Shown here: positions 8,484 through 17,428 of the stretch, piece by piece
How positions within the stretch are numbered: the stretch's first letter is position 1
Layout: every line of letters begins with the position of its first letter
Origin: an uncultured beta proteobacterium
Lineage (GTDB): Bacteria; Pseudomonadota; Gammaproteobacteria; Burkholderiales; Burkholderiaceae_C
Direction: 5' to 3'
Assembly: GCA_903886275.1 (NCBI GenBank)
Contig: CAISLN010000081.1
Span: forward strand, 1 to 64,000
Length of the DNA: 64,000 bases
Notes under the pieces: generated by a model
The model's database searches: none
Told to the model about the DNA's origin: nothing
What the model saw: the letters and a program-made list of their open reading frames with translations, nothing else
Program-made: the position numbers and the translations under genes

Positions 8484-10031
8484 TTATGGCGCAGTGCGCC
8501 AGTCCTGCAGTTTCTCGAAGGTTTCAAATTCGGCTTCTAGGGCCCACTGGCGGGTGGCACGTTCGCTGGTGGCAAGAAAGGCAGAGCAGGGTTGCGAGGG
8601 CTTGGCGGTGCCGGGGCTATCCTTTTTGCAGGCGCGGGTGGGGATGCCAATCGCGCCTGCCTGCCACAGGCTAGGGCCGGGCAGGAAGCTGTAGCTGAGG
8701 CTGTTCCTCGAGAGTTGCTTGAGTTGGCGGTAAGTCAGTCCATAGTCCCGGGCCGCCCGCAGGTATTCATTGCTGAGGTCGATGCGGGAGACGCCTTCGT
8801 CGTCAGAGGCCAGCACCACGGGTACGCCGGCCGCCAGATAGTCTGGCAGGGGATGGTCTTTGCCCTTCACGCCCAGGATCACGTCGTTGCTGGTCAGACA
8901 GATTTCCACTGCCACACCTTTGGTCTTCATGGTTTGCAGCAGTTCCCGCGCCTCCTCTTCATAGCCAATATCCACAGCGTGGCCGATGCGCTGGGCGCCA
9001 GCCACCAGAACCGCGTCCCGGATGTGGCTGCGCAGCTTGTCGGGTGGCACCATGCCCATCACCAATTCGCCAGCGTGCAGGGCGATCTTCACGTCCGGCG
9101 CCAGCCGGGAGAGGAAAGCGATCATTTCCATTTGCAGGCGGTAATCCCTGAGTGCCACCGGGTCGTTTTCTTGCGCCACCAGGTTCAGGCCTACCACCCG
9201 CTTGTCGGCCCCGGCCAGCTCAAACGCGTAGGCCAGCTGGGCGAAGACCTGCTCCGGCGGGCCGGTGCGGGTGCTCTGCTGCAGCCAGCGCACGCTGACG
9301 CCGCAGGCAGGCTTGGCGGCCGGGGTGCCGCAGCCCTGCAGTGTGCGGTAGGAGACATCCAGCTGGTCCAGTTCCTTGCGTCCCGCCTCCACGAGTTTGC
9401 CCAGGCCGTTGTCCAGCAGCCACTGGCGGCGCAGGACGAAGTCCGCATGGTCACCCTCCTGCCAGGGCAGGGAGTTGCCGAGTTTGCGCACTGCGCTGCC
9501 CTGGAAGGTGTTCATGAGTTCCAGGTGCTGGGTATGCTGGGCCGCAGCCCGGTCCGTCAGTTGCGCCACCATGGACGCTAAGCGCCCCGGGATATCACTG
9601 GCGGGTCCGAAAACGGCGAAGCTATCGAAGAACTGGTCATGCCCCGAGCGGCCAGCGAAGGCCAGGTTGCGGGTGGACATGCGGTCCACCAGGGCGGAAT
9701 AAGTGGCACTGTTCAGTTTGCCGGCCAGCACCACGCTGCCTGCTTCGCTGCAGGGTGTCGGCAGGATGGTCAGTGCATGGGTGTCCACACAGTAGCCGGC
9801 CTCTGCCGCCCATTGAAGGTAAGCCTCTGCATACACGGCGCCGCTGATGTGGGAATGCAGGTCGGCGCCCTTGGGCATGCGTTGCAGGAACTGGCGCAGC
9901 ATGGGCGTGCGCTCCTTGTGTGCGTAGAACCAGGCGGCAGTGCGGCCCGTGTCCGTGGGAGAGGCCTGCACGGCAGCTACGGTGAGAAAGAGGCAGCTCA
10001 GCAGCAGGGTACCCAAGCGGGCAGGAGTCAT
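8484..10031 (-). CDS. Exported adenosine deaminase-family metal-dependent hydrolase
   Basis: The 515-residue protein starts with a signal peptide (LLLSCLFLTVAAVQAS). It then shows adenosine/AMP deaminase motifs: DLHSHISG with the metal-binding pair H59/H61, KIALHAGEL, RIGHAVDI, the SND signature and VVLASDDEG with the catalytic Asp pair. Its size and signal peptide resemble the extracellular ADGF-like branch rather than the cytosolic enzyme of about 340 residues. It probably deaminates adenosine or a related nucleoside in the periplasm. The ATG at 10031 is chosen because GGAG sits six bases upstream and the signal peptide follows at once. No other purine gene is nearby, so the substrate is inferred from family only. 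Confidence 0.82.
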   Translation of the reverse strand: MTPARLGTLLLSCLFLTVAAVQASPTDTGRTAAWFYAHKERTPMLRQFLQRMPKGADLHSHISGAVYAEAYLQWAAEAGYCVDTHALTILPTPCSEAGSVVLAGKLNSATYSALVDRMSTRNLAFAGRSGHDQFFDSFAVFGPASDIPGRLASMVAQLTDRAAAQHTQHLELMNTFQGSAVRKLGNSLPWQEGDHADFVLRRQWLLDNGLGKLVEAGRKELDQLDVSYRTLQGCGTPAAKPACGVSVRWLQQSTRTGPPEQVFAQLAYAFELAGADKRVVGLNLVAQENDPVALRDYRLQMEMIAFLSRLAPDVKIALHAGELVMGMVPPDKLRSHIRDAVLVAGAQRIGHAVDIGYEEEARELLQTMKTKGVAVEICLTSNDVILGVKGKDHPLPDYLAAGVPVVLASDDEGVSRIDLSNEYLRAARDYGLTYRQLKQLSRNSLSYSFLPGPSLWQAGAIGIPTRACKKDSPGTAKPSQPCSAFLATSERATRQWALEAEFETFEKLQDWRTAP

Positions 10032-10237
10032 GGGCGCTCCAATGAATAAAAATACCCTGTGTGGCAAAGCGCCATGGTGAGGGGTGCGGCTTATTTTAGA
10101 GGTGCGGATTTAAAGCGGATTCCGCTGTCCAAGAATTTTTTGAACGGCACGGGCAGACCGCTCATCTGTAGGACCCGCAGGCCCTTCTGTGCGAGTTGCC
10201 GGTGCGTCTCGGGACACGCCCTCAACGCTGTCAGCAT

Positions 10238-11059
10238 TCACTCTGCTGCGGCCCGGCCGGAGGCCTGTGCGGCCTGGGCTGCGGGGTGGCCTTGCGCTGC
10301 GGCCTGGTCCAGCCATTGCGCGCTCTTTTGCAAATCTTGGGCGCGACCACGGCCGGTGCGCAGCATCACGGCCAGCGCATATTGGGCCTCGGCATTGCCG
10401 GCCTGTGCGGCCAGCTCAAAGCGCCTTGCGGCCTCGGACAAGTCTGGCTCGACACCGCGCCCCGCCTCATAGGCCCAGGCCAGTCGGGTCTGCGCCCCGG
10501 CGTCGCCGGCATCGGCCAGTTGCAAATAGAGCGCCGCCGCCTGTGCGTGTTGGCCGCTGCCGCCTAGCAGCTCGGCCTGTTGAAAGGGCGTGAGCTCGGC
10601 GCCCGGCTGGCCCAGACGCGCCAGCATGTCCTGCGCGTCCTTATCGCCGTGCACGGCTGCCTGCGTCAAATACAGACGGGCTTTTTCGTTGTCGCGCACC
10701 AGCTGCGTGCCGGCAAAATACAGCAGGCCCAGGCGGTACTGGGCCTTGAAATTTTCCGCTGCTGCGGCGCTGGTGTAGAAGGCCTCGGCACGGGCCATGT
10801 CGCGTGGCTCGCCCAGGCCGTCCTCGGCCAAGATGCCAAGGTTGAACAGGGCGTCGCCGTTGCCGATTTCGGCCAGCGTTTGCCACACTGCGCGGGCCGC
10901 GTCGTAATGCGCCATCTTGAATTCGGCATAGGCCTTGTAGTTGCCCATCGCCGGGTTGCGCAACCAGTCGCTGCGCTCGCTGTCCTGCGCCAGTGCTGCC
11001 GTCGCTGCCAGCAGGCCACCAGCCAGTGCCAGGCGCAGCAAGCGTGCGGTCGGCTTCAT
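10238..11059 (-). CDS. Periplasmic Sel1-repeat protein
   Basis: A 273-residue protein with a signal peptide (ends ATAALA/QDS) followed by several Sel1-like TPR repeats. Examples are GDALFNLGILAEDGLGE, FKAQYRLGLLYFAG, AGAQTRLAWAYEAGRGV and AEAQYALAVMLRTGRG. Such solenoids mediate protein-protein contacts. The ATG at 11059 overlaps the stop of the cytochrome gene (ATGA), so the two are translationally coupled. Its role in alcohol oxidation is unknown; a scaffold for the dehydrogenase or cytochrome is possible but is inference. Confidence 0.8.
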   Translation of the reverse strand: MKPTARLLRLALAGGLLAATAALAQDSERSDWLRNPAMGNYKAYAEFKMAHYDAARAVWQTLAEIGNGDALFNLGILAEDGLGEPRDMARAEAFYTSAAAAENFKAQYRLGLLYFAGTQLVRDNEKARLYLTQAAVHGDKDAQDMLARLGQPGAELTPFQQAELLGGSGQHAQAAALYLQLADAGDAGAQTRLAWAYEAGRGVEPDLSEAARRFELAAQAGNAEAQYALAVMLRTGRGRAQDLQKSAQWLDQAAAQGHPAAQAAQASGRAAAE

Positions 11060-11385
11060 TTTTGGATGCTCATCACCCAGCTGGCCAAGAGCTTCAATTG
11101 GTCGGCGCTCAATTGCGAATGGGCCGGCATCGGAATGCGGCCCCACTTGCCCTTGGAGCCGTATTGGATGGACTGCACCAGTCCAGACGCCGCATCGGCA
11201 TCGGCCTTGTATTTTTCGACCACGCTGGTGTAGGACGGGCCGACGATTTTTTCGGTCAGCGAATGGCAGCTCAGGCAGCCGGTGTCTTTGGCGAGTTGCT
11301 GGGCCGCGTCTTTTTCTGCCGGGCTCAGTTCTGCCGCCTGGGACAGGCCACACAGCAGCAACAGGGGAATCAATAGAGTGCGCAT
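11056..11385 (-). CDS. Small class I cytochrome c
   Basis: This 109-residue protein has a signal peptide cut near residue 17 and a single heme site C37-L-S-C40-H41. M86 in RIPMPAHSQ is the probable distal ligand, typical of monoheme c-type electron carriers. It lies directly downstream of the PQQ dehydrogenase on the same strand and probably accepts electrons from it, as cytochrome c550 does in other quinoprotein alcohol systems. A terminator-like hairpin sits between the two genes, so expression of the cytochrome may be partly independent or reduced. No strong ribosome-binding site precedes the ATG. Confidence 0.88.
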   Translation of the reverse strand: MRTLLIPLLLLCGLSQAAELSPAEKDAAQQLAKDTGCLSCHSLTEKIVGPSYTSVVEKYKADADAASGLVQSIQYGSKGKWGRIPMPAHSQLSADQLKLLASWVMSIQK

Positions 11386-11397
11386 ATGTTTGGGTGC

Positions 11398-11440
11398 AAA
11401 TAAAAGGGGGTGGCCGAACCCTCGGTCCCGTGCCCACCCC
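11398..11440 (-). terminator. Intrinsic terminator-like hairpin after the PQQ dehydrogenase gene
   Basis: Read on the minus strand, GGGGTGG (11440-11434) pairs with CCACCCC (11413-11407), followed by CTTTTATTT. A seven-pair GC stem followed by a T-run fits a rho-independent terminator or attenuator between the dehydrogenase and cytochrome genes. Confidence 0.6.
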
Positions 11441-11519
11441 GATCAACAGAAGATTACGAAGTTGCATGCCTGCGGCATCGGTACGACCAGCGCAGTACAC
11501 GAAGCCACAAGCGTGGGGG

Positions 11520-13244
11520 TCAATGCTTAGGCAGCTTGAAGGTCCACACCGAACCGCCCTGCTCCAGCATGTTGACCTTCTTGGCCACTTCTCCGCCCCA
11601 CAGAGGAACGGCACCGCCCCAACCGGAAACCACGCTGATGTACTGCTCGCCATCTTGCGTCCAGGTGATGGGAGGAGCCACCACGCCGGAGCCGGTTTGG
11701 AACTGCCACAGCACCTTGCCGGTCTTTGCGTCGGCCGCCTTCAGGAAGCCTTCAGGTGTTCCCCAGAACACCAGGTCGCCGCCGGTTGCCAGGACGCCAC
11801 CCCACAGAGGCGCGTTGTTCTTGACTTCCCAAGCCATCTTGCCGGTCTTGGGGTCATAGGCGCGCAGGGAGCCGATATGGTCTTCATACAAGGGCTTGAT
11901 GGTGAAACCCGCACCCAAGTAAGCGCCGCCCTTTTTGTAGCTGATGGGTTCGTTCCAGATGTCCATGCCCCATTCGTTGGAAGGCACAAAGAACATCCGG
12001 CTCTTGGGGCTGTAGGCCATGGGCATCTGGTTCTTGCCACCCAGGAAGCCGGGGGATGCGAACACGGTCGTGCCCTTTTTGCCATCGCCGCCCGCTGCTG
12101 CCGGGTCGCCTGGACGGTTCTCGGGCACAAAGTTAGGACGGCCGGTTGCCAGGTCAATGCCCTTGGCCCAGGTGATGCCGTTGACGAACGGGAAGGCGTT
12201 GGCCAACTTGCCGTTGGTGGCATCGAGCACATAGAAGTACCCATTGCGGTCTGCCTTGGCGCCCATGCGCTTGCCGTCCATGTCGAAGGTGATGAACTCG
12301 TTGACGCCGTCAAAGTCCCATGCGTCGTTGGGAGTGCCTTGGTAATGCCAGACGATCTTGCCGGTCTTGACGTCGATGGCGACGGTCGAGGCGGAGTACA
12401 GGTTGTCACCCTTGCGCGTGTGGCTGTTCCAAGGGCCAGGATTGCCGGTGCCGAAATAGGCCAGGCCAGTCTTGGCGTCATAGGTTCCGCCCAACCAGGT
12501 AGCTGCGCCTCCGGTCTTCCATGTCTCACCCGGCCAGGTGGCGTTGGTGGTACCGGAGATGCCGTTTTCCTTGCCATCTTTGTAGCCCATATGGCCTTCG
12601 ACCACGGGGCGGGTCCAGACCATTTTGCCGGTCCTGGGGTCGCGTGCTTCGACGCGGCCGATCACGCCAAACTCGCCGCCAGACACACCGGTCATCAGCA
12701 GGCCTTCGGCAATCAAAGGCGCGGCCGACATGCTGTAACCTGCGGCGTAGTCGTCCACTTTTTCTTTCCAGACCACTTTGCCGGTGTCCATATCCAGAGC
12801 CACCAGTTGGGCGTCCAGCGTACCGAAGATCACCAGGTTGTCATAGAGGGCTGCGCCACGGTTGACCACGTCACAGCAAGGCATGATGCCTTCTGGCAAA
12901 CGGTGCTCATATTTCCAGAGCTTTTGACCGGTCTTCACGTCCACCGCAAAGATGCGCGAATAAGAGGCCGTAACAAACATCTTGCCCTTGTAGACCAGGG
13001 GCTGCGACTCTTGACCGCGCTGCTTTTCACCACCGAAAGACATGGACCAGATCGGCACCAGGTTCTTGACGGTCTGGGTGTTGACGGCGTCCAGTGTGGA
13101 GTAACGCTGGCCTTGCGTGCCCATACCCCAGGTCAAAACGGAGCTGTTGTCGGCTGCGTCGTTGGCGATCATGGCGTCGGTCACCTGCGCCGACACCTGC
13201 GCGGCTGCGGCCGCCATGAGTAGGGTGAATAGTTTCTTTTTCAC
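11520..13244 (-). CDS. PQQ-dependent alcohol dehydrogenase, lanthanide-type active site
   Basis: The 574-residue periplasmic quinoprotein begins with a signal peptide ([12 protein letters not shown]). It has the eight-bladed propeller repeats of the methanol/ethanol dehydrogenase family. The adjacent disulfide C123-C124 lies over PQQ, and E191 and N268 are likely metal ligands. The active-site stretch AWDFDGVNE provides catalytic D310 plus D312, the extra Asp that marks lanthanide-dependent enzymes (XoxF, PedH) and is replaced by a small residue in calcium enzymes. The GTG at 13244 is chosen because AGGAG lies nine bases upstream and the signal peptide starts there. Substrates are probably short alcohols or aldehydes. 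No pqq biosynthesis genes are in the window. Confidence 0.92.
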   Translation of the reverse strand: MKKKLFTLLMAAAAAQVSAQVTDAMIANDAADNSSVLTWGMGTQGQRYSTLDAVNTQTVKNLVPIWSMSFGGEKQRGQESQPLVYKGKMFVTASYSRIFAVDVKTGQKLWKYEHRLPEGIMPCCDVVNRGAALYDNLVIFGTLDAQLVALDMDTGKVVWKEKVDDYAAGYSMSAAPLIAEGLLMTGVSGGEFGVIGRVEARDPRTGKMVWTRPVVEGHMGYKDGKENGISGTTNATWPGETWKTGGAATWLGGTYDAKTGLAYFGTGNPGPWNSHTRKGDNLYSASTVAIDVKTGKIVWHYQGTPNDAWDFDGVNEFITFDMDGKRMGAKADRNGYFYVLDATNGKLANAFPFVNGITWAKGIDLATGRPNFVPENRPGDPAAAGGDGKKGTTVFASPGFLGGKNQMPMAYSPKSRMFFVPSNEWGMDIWNEPISYKKGGAYLGAGFTIKPLYEDHIGSLRAYDPKTGKMAWEVKNNAPLWGGVLATGGDLVFWGTPEGFLKAADAKTGKVLWQFQTGSGVVAPPITWTQDGEQYISVVSGWGGAVPLWGGEVAKKVNMLEQGGSVWTFKLPKH

Positions 13245-13495
13245 GTATTTGTCTCCTGCGATTTGTTTGCGGTATCTACTTCTTGGGAAGTGGCTCCGGA
13301 CCGCCTTGCACCCCGCAAGGCAACTGTCCGCAGCATCAATTTCGCAAGGACTGTGCCAATCGCAAGCGACACATTTTTTCAACACAAAGTGCAATGCATT
13401 TCAGGGTAAACGTGAACCACAGGGCCCTGCAACAGCACTTTCAGCCGTCACAGCCTGTCACATTGCTCCAATATGAAACAGCGCCCGTTGCAAGC

Positions 13496-14506
13496 TCACA
13501 CTTGGCGCAAGGGCAGGCCCGCACTGGCCTGCCAGCGGCCCTGCTTGTCCACCACCAGCACCTCTACGCCCCAGTCTTTGGCCAGCGCCAAGGCCTGCGC
13601 AGAACCGGCCATGAAGAGGACCTTGGTGAGCGCATCGGCCATCACGCAAGTCGGCGCCATGACGCTGACACAGGACAGGTCTTTGGGCGAATAGCCGGTG
13701 CGCGGATCGAAGATATGGTGATGGCAAAAGTCGGCACTAAAGCTGCACTGGTCGTCCGCCGAGGTGGCCACGCAGCGGCCCTGCAGGGCAATGCCGGCCA
13801 GCAGCGCGTGGGCACCGCGTGGACTTGCCACACCCAGGGTCCAGTCGCCCGCATGGGCGGGTTGGCCCAGCGCCGCCCATTCGCCTGCGTCTATCAGCGC
13901 ATGCGCAATGCCCATGCCTTGCAACCTGGCCTTGACCTTATCGGCGGCATAGCCCTGGGCAATGCCGTTCAAGGTGATGCCCATGCCGGGCCGCTCCAGA
14001 CGCACCCTGTCGTCCTTGACTTGCAGAGCGCGCCAGCCCACTTTTTGGCGCGCGCCCAGCACCTCGGCGCGGGTGGGCAAACGCCCCTGCTTCTGGGCCG
14101 ATGCAAAGGCCAGCCACAGGGGCTGCACCGTGACATCAAAGGTGCCCTGGCTGCGCCGCGAAACCTCTTTGGCGAGCTTCAAAATCTCCAGCAGGTCCGC
14201 AGGCGGATGGTCCAGGTAGCCGTCGCGGTTGAGCCTGCAAATAGCGCTGTCCGGGCGAAACAGGCTCATCTGGTCTTCGATGTGGCGGATCTCGGCAATC
14301 GCCGCCTCCATGGCACGCGCTGCATGCGCCGCATCGGCATGCGCGAGCTGCAGGTTCATGGAAGTGCCCATGGCATTGAGCCTGCGGCTGACCCATTGCA
14401 GCGCACCCGTTTCGGCGGCTGCAGACGCTGCGGCCGCTGGCGCACCAAGGGCGAGGTGACTGGCCCCCATACCCAAGCCGAACTGCATAAACGACCTGCG
14501 CTTCAT
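13496..14506 (-). CDS. apbE: ApbE-family FAD:protein FMN transferase
   Basis: This 336-residue exported protein has an N-terminal MKRRSFMQFG Tat-like leader. ApbE motifs include the early MGT motif (NAMGTSMNL), the NGIAQGYAADKV nucleotide-binding region, IDAGE and a late metal site (VMADALTKVLFMAG). ApbE transfers FMN from FAD onto a Thr/Ser of membrane or periplasmic partners. The gene overlaps the end of the NosR-like gene by ATGA, and that protein has an FMN-binding domain, so it is the obvious substrate. Co-translation supports a dedicated flavinylation role. Confidence 0.9.
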   Translation of the reverse strand: MKRRSFMQFGLGMGASHLALGAPAAAASAAAETGALQWVSRRLNAMGTSMNLQLAHADAAHAARAMEAAIAEIRHIEDQMSLFRPDSAICRLNRDGYLDHPPADLLEILKLAKEVSRRSQGTFDVTVQPLWLAFASAQKQGRLPTRAEVLGARQKVGWRALQVKDDRVRLERPGMGITLNGIAQGYAADKVKARLQGMGIAHALIDAGEWAALGQPAHAGDWTLGVASPRGAHALLAGIALQGRCVATSADDQCSFSADFCHHHIFDPRTGYSPKDLSCVSVMAPTCVMADALTKVLFMAGSAQALALAKDWGVEVLVVDKQGRWQASAGLPLRQV

Positions 14507-16608
14507 GGTGTTGCTCCTGCTGCTGCGATGGGGATGACGCTGTGGCCATTGGCCTTTCGGGCGCTGTTATACAGCGGCACACACAGCGCCTCACTCTCAA
14601 AAATAACCACGCAGTCCAGGCACTGAAAACACTCTTCATAGTCGATCTTGCCGCTCTTCTCAATGGCCTGGTAGGCACAGTCGCTGCGGCAGCGCTGGCA
14701 GGGCTTGCCGCAGTCGCTGCGCCGCGCAATCCAGTCGAAGCGGCGCAAGCGCCCCAAGAGGCCCATACCGGCACCCAGCGGACACAGGTAGCGGCAATAG
14801 CCCTTGTAAAAGAAGGAGCTCAGCAACACAGTGGCCACGGCCCAGAGCACGAAGGGCCAGGCGCGCACGAAGTTCAAGGTGATGCTGGTCTTGAAGGGCT
14901 CCACCTCCACCAGGCTATCGGTCCAGCCCACCGACACCAGGGATGAAACCAGGATCACAGCCAGCACCCCGTACTTGATGCGTTTGAGTCGCCGGTCCCA
15001 TTGCGTGGAGACGCGCAAGGCCTTGAGGCCCAGTCTCTGCGTGAGCTGGCTGATGAGTTCCTGCAGCGCGCCAAAGGGACACAGCCAGCCGCAAAAAGTG
15101 CCACGGCCCCAGACAAAAAAGGTCACGGCCACAAACAGCCAGAGCAGCACCGTCATCGGGTCGTACATGAAAAACGCCAGGCTGCGTTTGGCCACCAGGG
15201 CCTGAATGACGGCGGTGATGTTCACAATCGACAACTGGCCCTGCGCGTACCAGCCGATAAAAAACAGCGTGAACAACAGGTAACCGGTGCGAAAGCGCTT
15301 CAGGCGCGTGGGGCTGGCGGTGAGCCACTTCGGCTTTGCCAAGGCCCAGGCCAACAGCGCCAATGCGGCCACCAAAATCAACAGCTCCCACCAACGCGAG
15401 GTCCAGCTCAAGCGCCAGGTTTTGCTGTCCGCACTGGCGGCCTCAAAGTAACTGTCGGGCAACTCGGTGCTAAAGGCCAGGCTCTTGTTCACCACCTCGG
15501 GCATGAACTGGCCCTTGGCTCGTGACACCAGCAGCTCAAAGTCCAGCGGCAAGGCAGGGTCCAGAGCGGCCGGCGAGATCACCCGAAACACGCGCCACTG
15601 CGCATCGCGCAAGTCGGCTGGCAGATTGAGCGTGGTGTCGAGATCGAGGTCGCGCAGCTCCAAGGGCAACTGGCTCTGCTTCAAGCCCAGGCGGTCGGGC
15701 ACGCTGCCGCGCTGGAAGTCCTCGCTGACAATTCCGTAGCGTCCCTTGGCCATCACCAGCAGGGCATGGTCACCCGGGTCCAGGCGCTTCTGGAGGTAGT
15801 CCCAGCTTGCGCTAGGCAACAGGTTGCGCCCGGCGCTTGGCACATTGAGATGGGCAAAATACAGCTCGACAAAAGGCGCGTCCGGTGCGCGCTTAGCTTC
15901 ATCGTCCAGCCCTTCCACCGCCGTGCCCTTGAAGGCGGCCTCCACCTCGGAATTTTTAAAAACCTTCTTCGTCACCAGACCGGCCTTTAGCAAGCCCTTC
16001 CAGTCCAGTGCCTCGAACACATCGGGGCGTATGCGGGCGATCAGGTCTGGGTCGGTGCCGGTGCTGTAGCCCATCTTGGCGCGCGCCACCTTGAGGGACG
16101 CCGCCAGCAGGCTCTGGTTCAGGATGCGCACCGAGGCCGTGGCCTTGGCCACACCGTCGATGTAGACATTGGCGCTATTGGCCTTGTTGGCGCTGCTCTG
16201 GCCCAGGCCGATCTTGATGCTTTGCTTGAGCGACAGCTTTTGGTACTGCTGCACAAAGTTAAACAGGGGCTGCGGCCCCAGACCCTCCAGAAACACCGGC
16301 TCGTGGTGGCTGATCACCTTCACTTCCATAAAGCTGCCGCTCTGGTCCAGCGCTACCAGCAGGTTAAAGGGCGTGCCCGAGAAGCCGGGGATGGCGGCAA
16401 AGTCGATCGACTCAAAGGCATAGGCAATGACGCGGGTGCTGGTGAGGTCCTGTGCATAGATAGGCCAGACCGGCAGATCGCGCTCCTTCTCGCCCACCAC
16501 CAGCGGCGCAGGGAAGGCCAAGACCATGGCCTCGCGGGTCATGACGCCGGCATGGGCCAGTCCGGCAAGCAAGCACAGCAACAGAACCCGCAGGCAAGGC
16601 AGCACCAT
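14503..16608 (-). CDS. NosR/NirI-family membrane flavo-iron-sulfur protein
   Basis: At 701 residues it matches NosR in length. A signal peptide (LRVLLLCLLAGLAHA) leads to a periplasmic FMN-binding domain. There, DGVAKATASV aligns with the flavinylation motif; its Thr is kept, but the Ser-Gly core is changed to Ala-Lys. Several membrane helices follow, with two CxxxCP segments (CGWLCPFGAL, CRYLCPLGAG) and a C-terminal ferredoxin-like cysteine cluster (CGKPCQRCRSDC and CFQCLDC). NosR moves electrons across the membrane to nitrous oxide reductase. Here no nosZ or other nos gene is present, and the gene sits between an ABC permease and apbE in an alcohol-oxidation block, so a different electron partner is likely. 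The start at 16608 follows the permease stop. Confidence 0.85.
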   Translation of the reverse strand: MVLPCLRVLLLCLLAGLAHAGVMTREAMVLAFPAPLVVGEKERDLPVWPIYAQDLTSTRVIAYAFESIDFAAIPGFSGTPFNLLVALDQSGSFMEVKVISHHEPVFLEGLGPQPLFNFVQQYQKLSLKQSIKIGLGQSSANKANSANVYIDGVAKATASVRILNQSLLAASLKVARAKMGYSTGTDPDLIARIRPDVFEALDWKGLLKAGLVTKKVFKNSEVEAAFKGTAVEGLDDEAKRAPDAPFVELYFAHLNVPSAGRNLLPSASWDYLQKRLDPGDHALLVMAKGRYGIVSEDFQRGSVPDRLGLKQSQLPLELRDLDLDTTLNLPADLRDAQWRVFRVISPAALDPALPLDFELLVSRAKGQFMPEVVNKSLAFSTELPDSYFEAASADSKTWRLSWTSRWWELLILVAALALLAWALAKPKWLTASPTRLKRFRTGYLLFTLFFIGWYAQGQLSIVNITAVIQALVAKRSLAFFMYDPMTVLLWLFVAVTFFVWGRGTFCGWLCPFGALQELISQLTQRLGLKALRVSTQWDRRLKRIKYGVLAVILVSSLVSVGWTDSLVEVEPFKTSITLNFVRAWPFVLWAVATVLLSSFFYKGYCRYLCPLGAGMGLLGRLRRFDWIARRSDCGKPCQRCRSDCAYQAIEKSGKIDYEECFQCLDCVVIFESEALCVPLYNSARKANGHSVIPIAAAGATP

Positions 16609-16612
16609 CACG

Positions 16613-17428
16613 TCAAGCCCTCTGCCGGGTCCAGCCGCGCTGCGGGTCGTAACCGCGCAGGGCCAGGCCAAAGCAGACAAGGCCACCGGCCAGCACCACG
16701 CCAAAGGCCAGCCCATTGAACTGCCCCTGCAGCGCAAAGCGGATCAGCTCCACCACATAGGTAAAGGGGTTTGCTTGTGCAATCTGCACCAGCCACAGCG
16801 CGCCCGACTCCTCCACCTTCCACAGCGGATAGAGCGCGGTGCTGATAAAAAACATGGGGAAGATGACAAAGTTCATGGTGCCGGCAAAGTTTTCCAGCTG
16901 CCGGATATAGACCGACAGCATCAGGCCCAGCGCGGCCAGCATGGTCGCACCCAGCGCCATCACCGGAATCGCCAGCAGCCAATGGGTGAGATCGGCCTCC
17001 ACGCCAAAGGCCAGCGCGATCAGCAAAAAAACCAGCATCTGCAACAGGGACAGCGCGGTGGAGGCCACCAGCTTGAAGGCCAGCAACCAGCCGCGCGGCA
17101 GGGGTGCGGTGAGCAAGAGGCGCATCACGCCCATCTCGCGGTCATAAACCATGGAGAGCGAACTCTGCATGCCGTTGAAGAGGGCAATCATCCCGAGCAG
17201 GCCGGGCAGCATATAGACCTTGTATTCCACATAGGTCTCGTAGGGCGGGATGATGGCCACGCCAAACACATTGTGAAAGCCCGCAGAGAAGACGACGAAC
17301 CACAGCAGTGGCCGCACCAGGCTAGAGGCCAGGCGCGAGGGCTGGCGCAAAAACTTCAGCAGCTCGCGACCGACCACGGCGCGCAGGGCGCGGGCCAAAT
17401 GCAAGAGTATGGGAATCTGCGGATTCAT
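16613..17428 (-). CDS. ABC-2 type permease of a PQQ-associated alcohol catabolism system
   Basis: A 271-residue integral membrane protein with six hydrophobic segments, of the ABC-2 permease family. Features such as LVRPLLWFVVFSAG, GIIALFNGMQ-like spacing and VYDREMGVMRLLLTAPLPRG are typical of the permease encoded next to quinoprotein alcohol dehydrogenases (PedC-like). The ATG at 17428 overlaps the stop of the binding-protein gene (ATGA). A matching ATP-binding subunit gene is not found anywhere in the window, so the transporter is incomplete as seen here. Import versus efflux is unresolved for the family. Confidence 0.8.
   Translation of the reverse strand: MNPQIPILLHLARALRAVVGRELLKFLRQPSRLASSLVRPLLWFVVFSAGFHNVFGVAIIPPYETYVEYKVYMLPGLLGMIALFNGMQSSLSMVYDREMGVMRLLLTAPLPRGWLLAFKLVASTALSLLQMLVFLLIALAFGVEADLTHWLLAIPVMALGATMLAALGLMLSVYIRQLENFAGTMNFVIFPMFFISTALYPLWKVEESGALWLVQIAQANPFTYVVELIRFALQGQFNGLAFGVVLAGGLVCFGLALRGYDPQRGWTRQRA

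Noticed and set aside
11060..11653. Longer N-terminus for the Sel1 protein
   Set aside because: The upstream in-frame sequence overlaps the cytochrome c gene; the signal peptide begins at 11059.
14503..16608. NosR as evidence for denitrification (nitrous oxide reduction)
   Set aside because: No nosZ, nosD, nosF, nosY or nosL lies nearby; the context is PQQ/alcohol oxidation, so only a NosR-family call is made.
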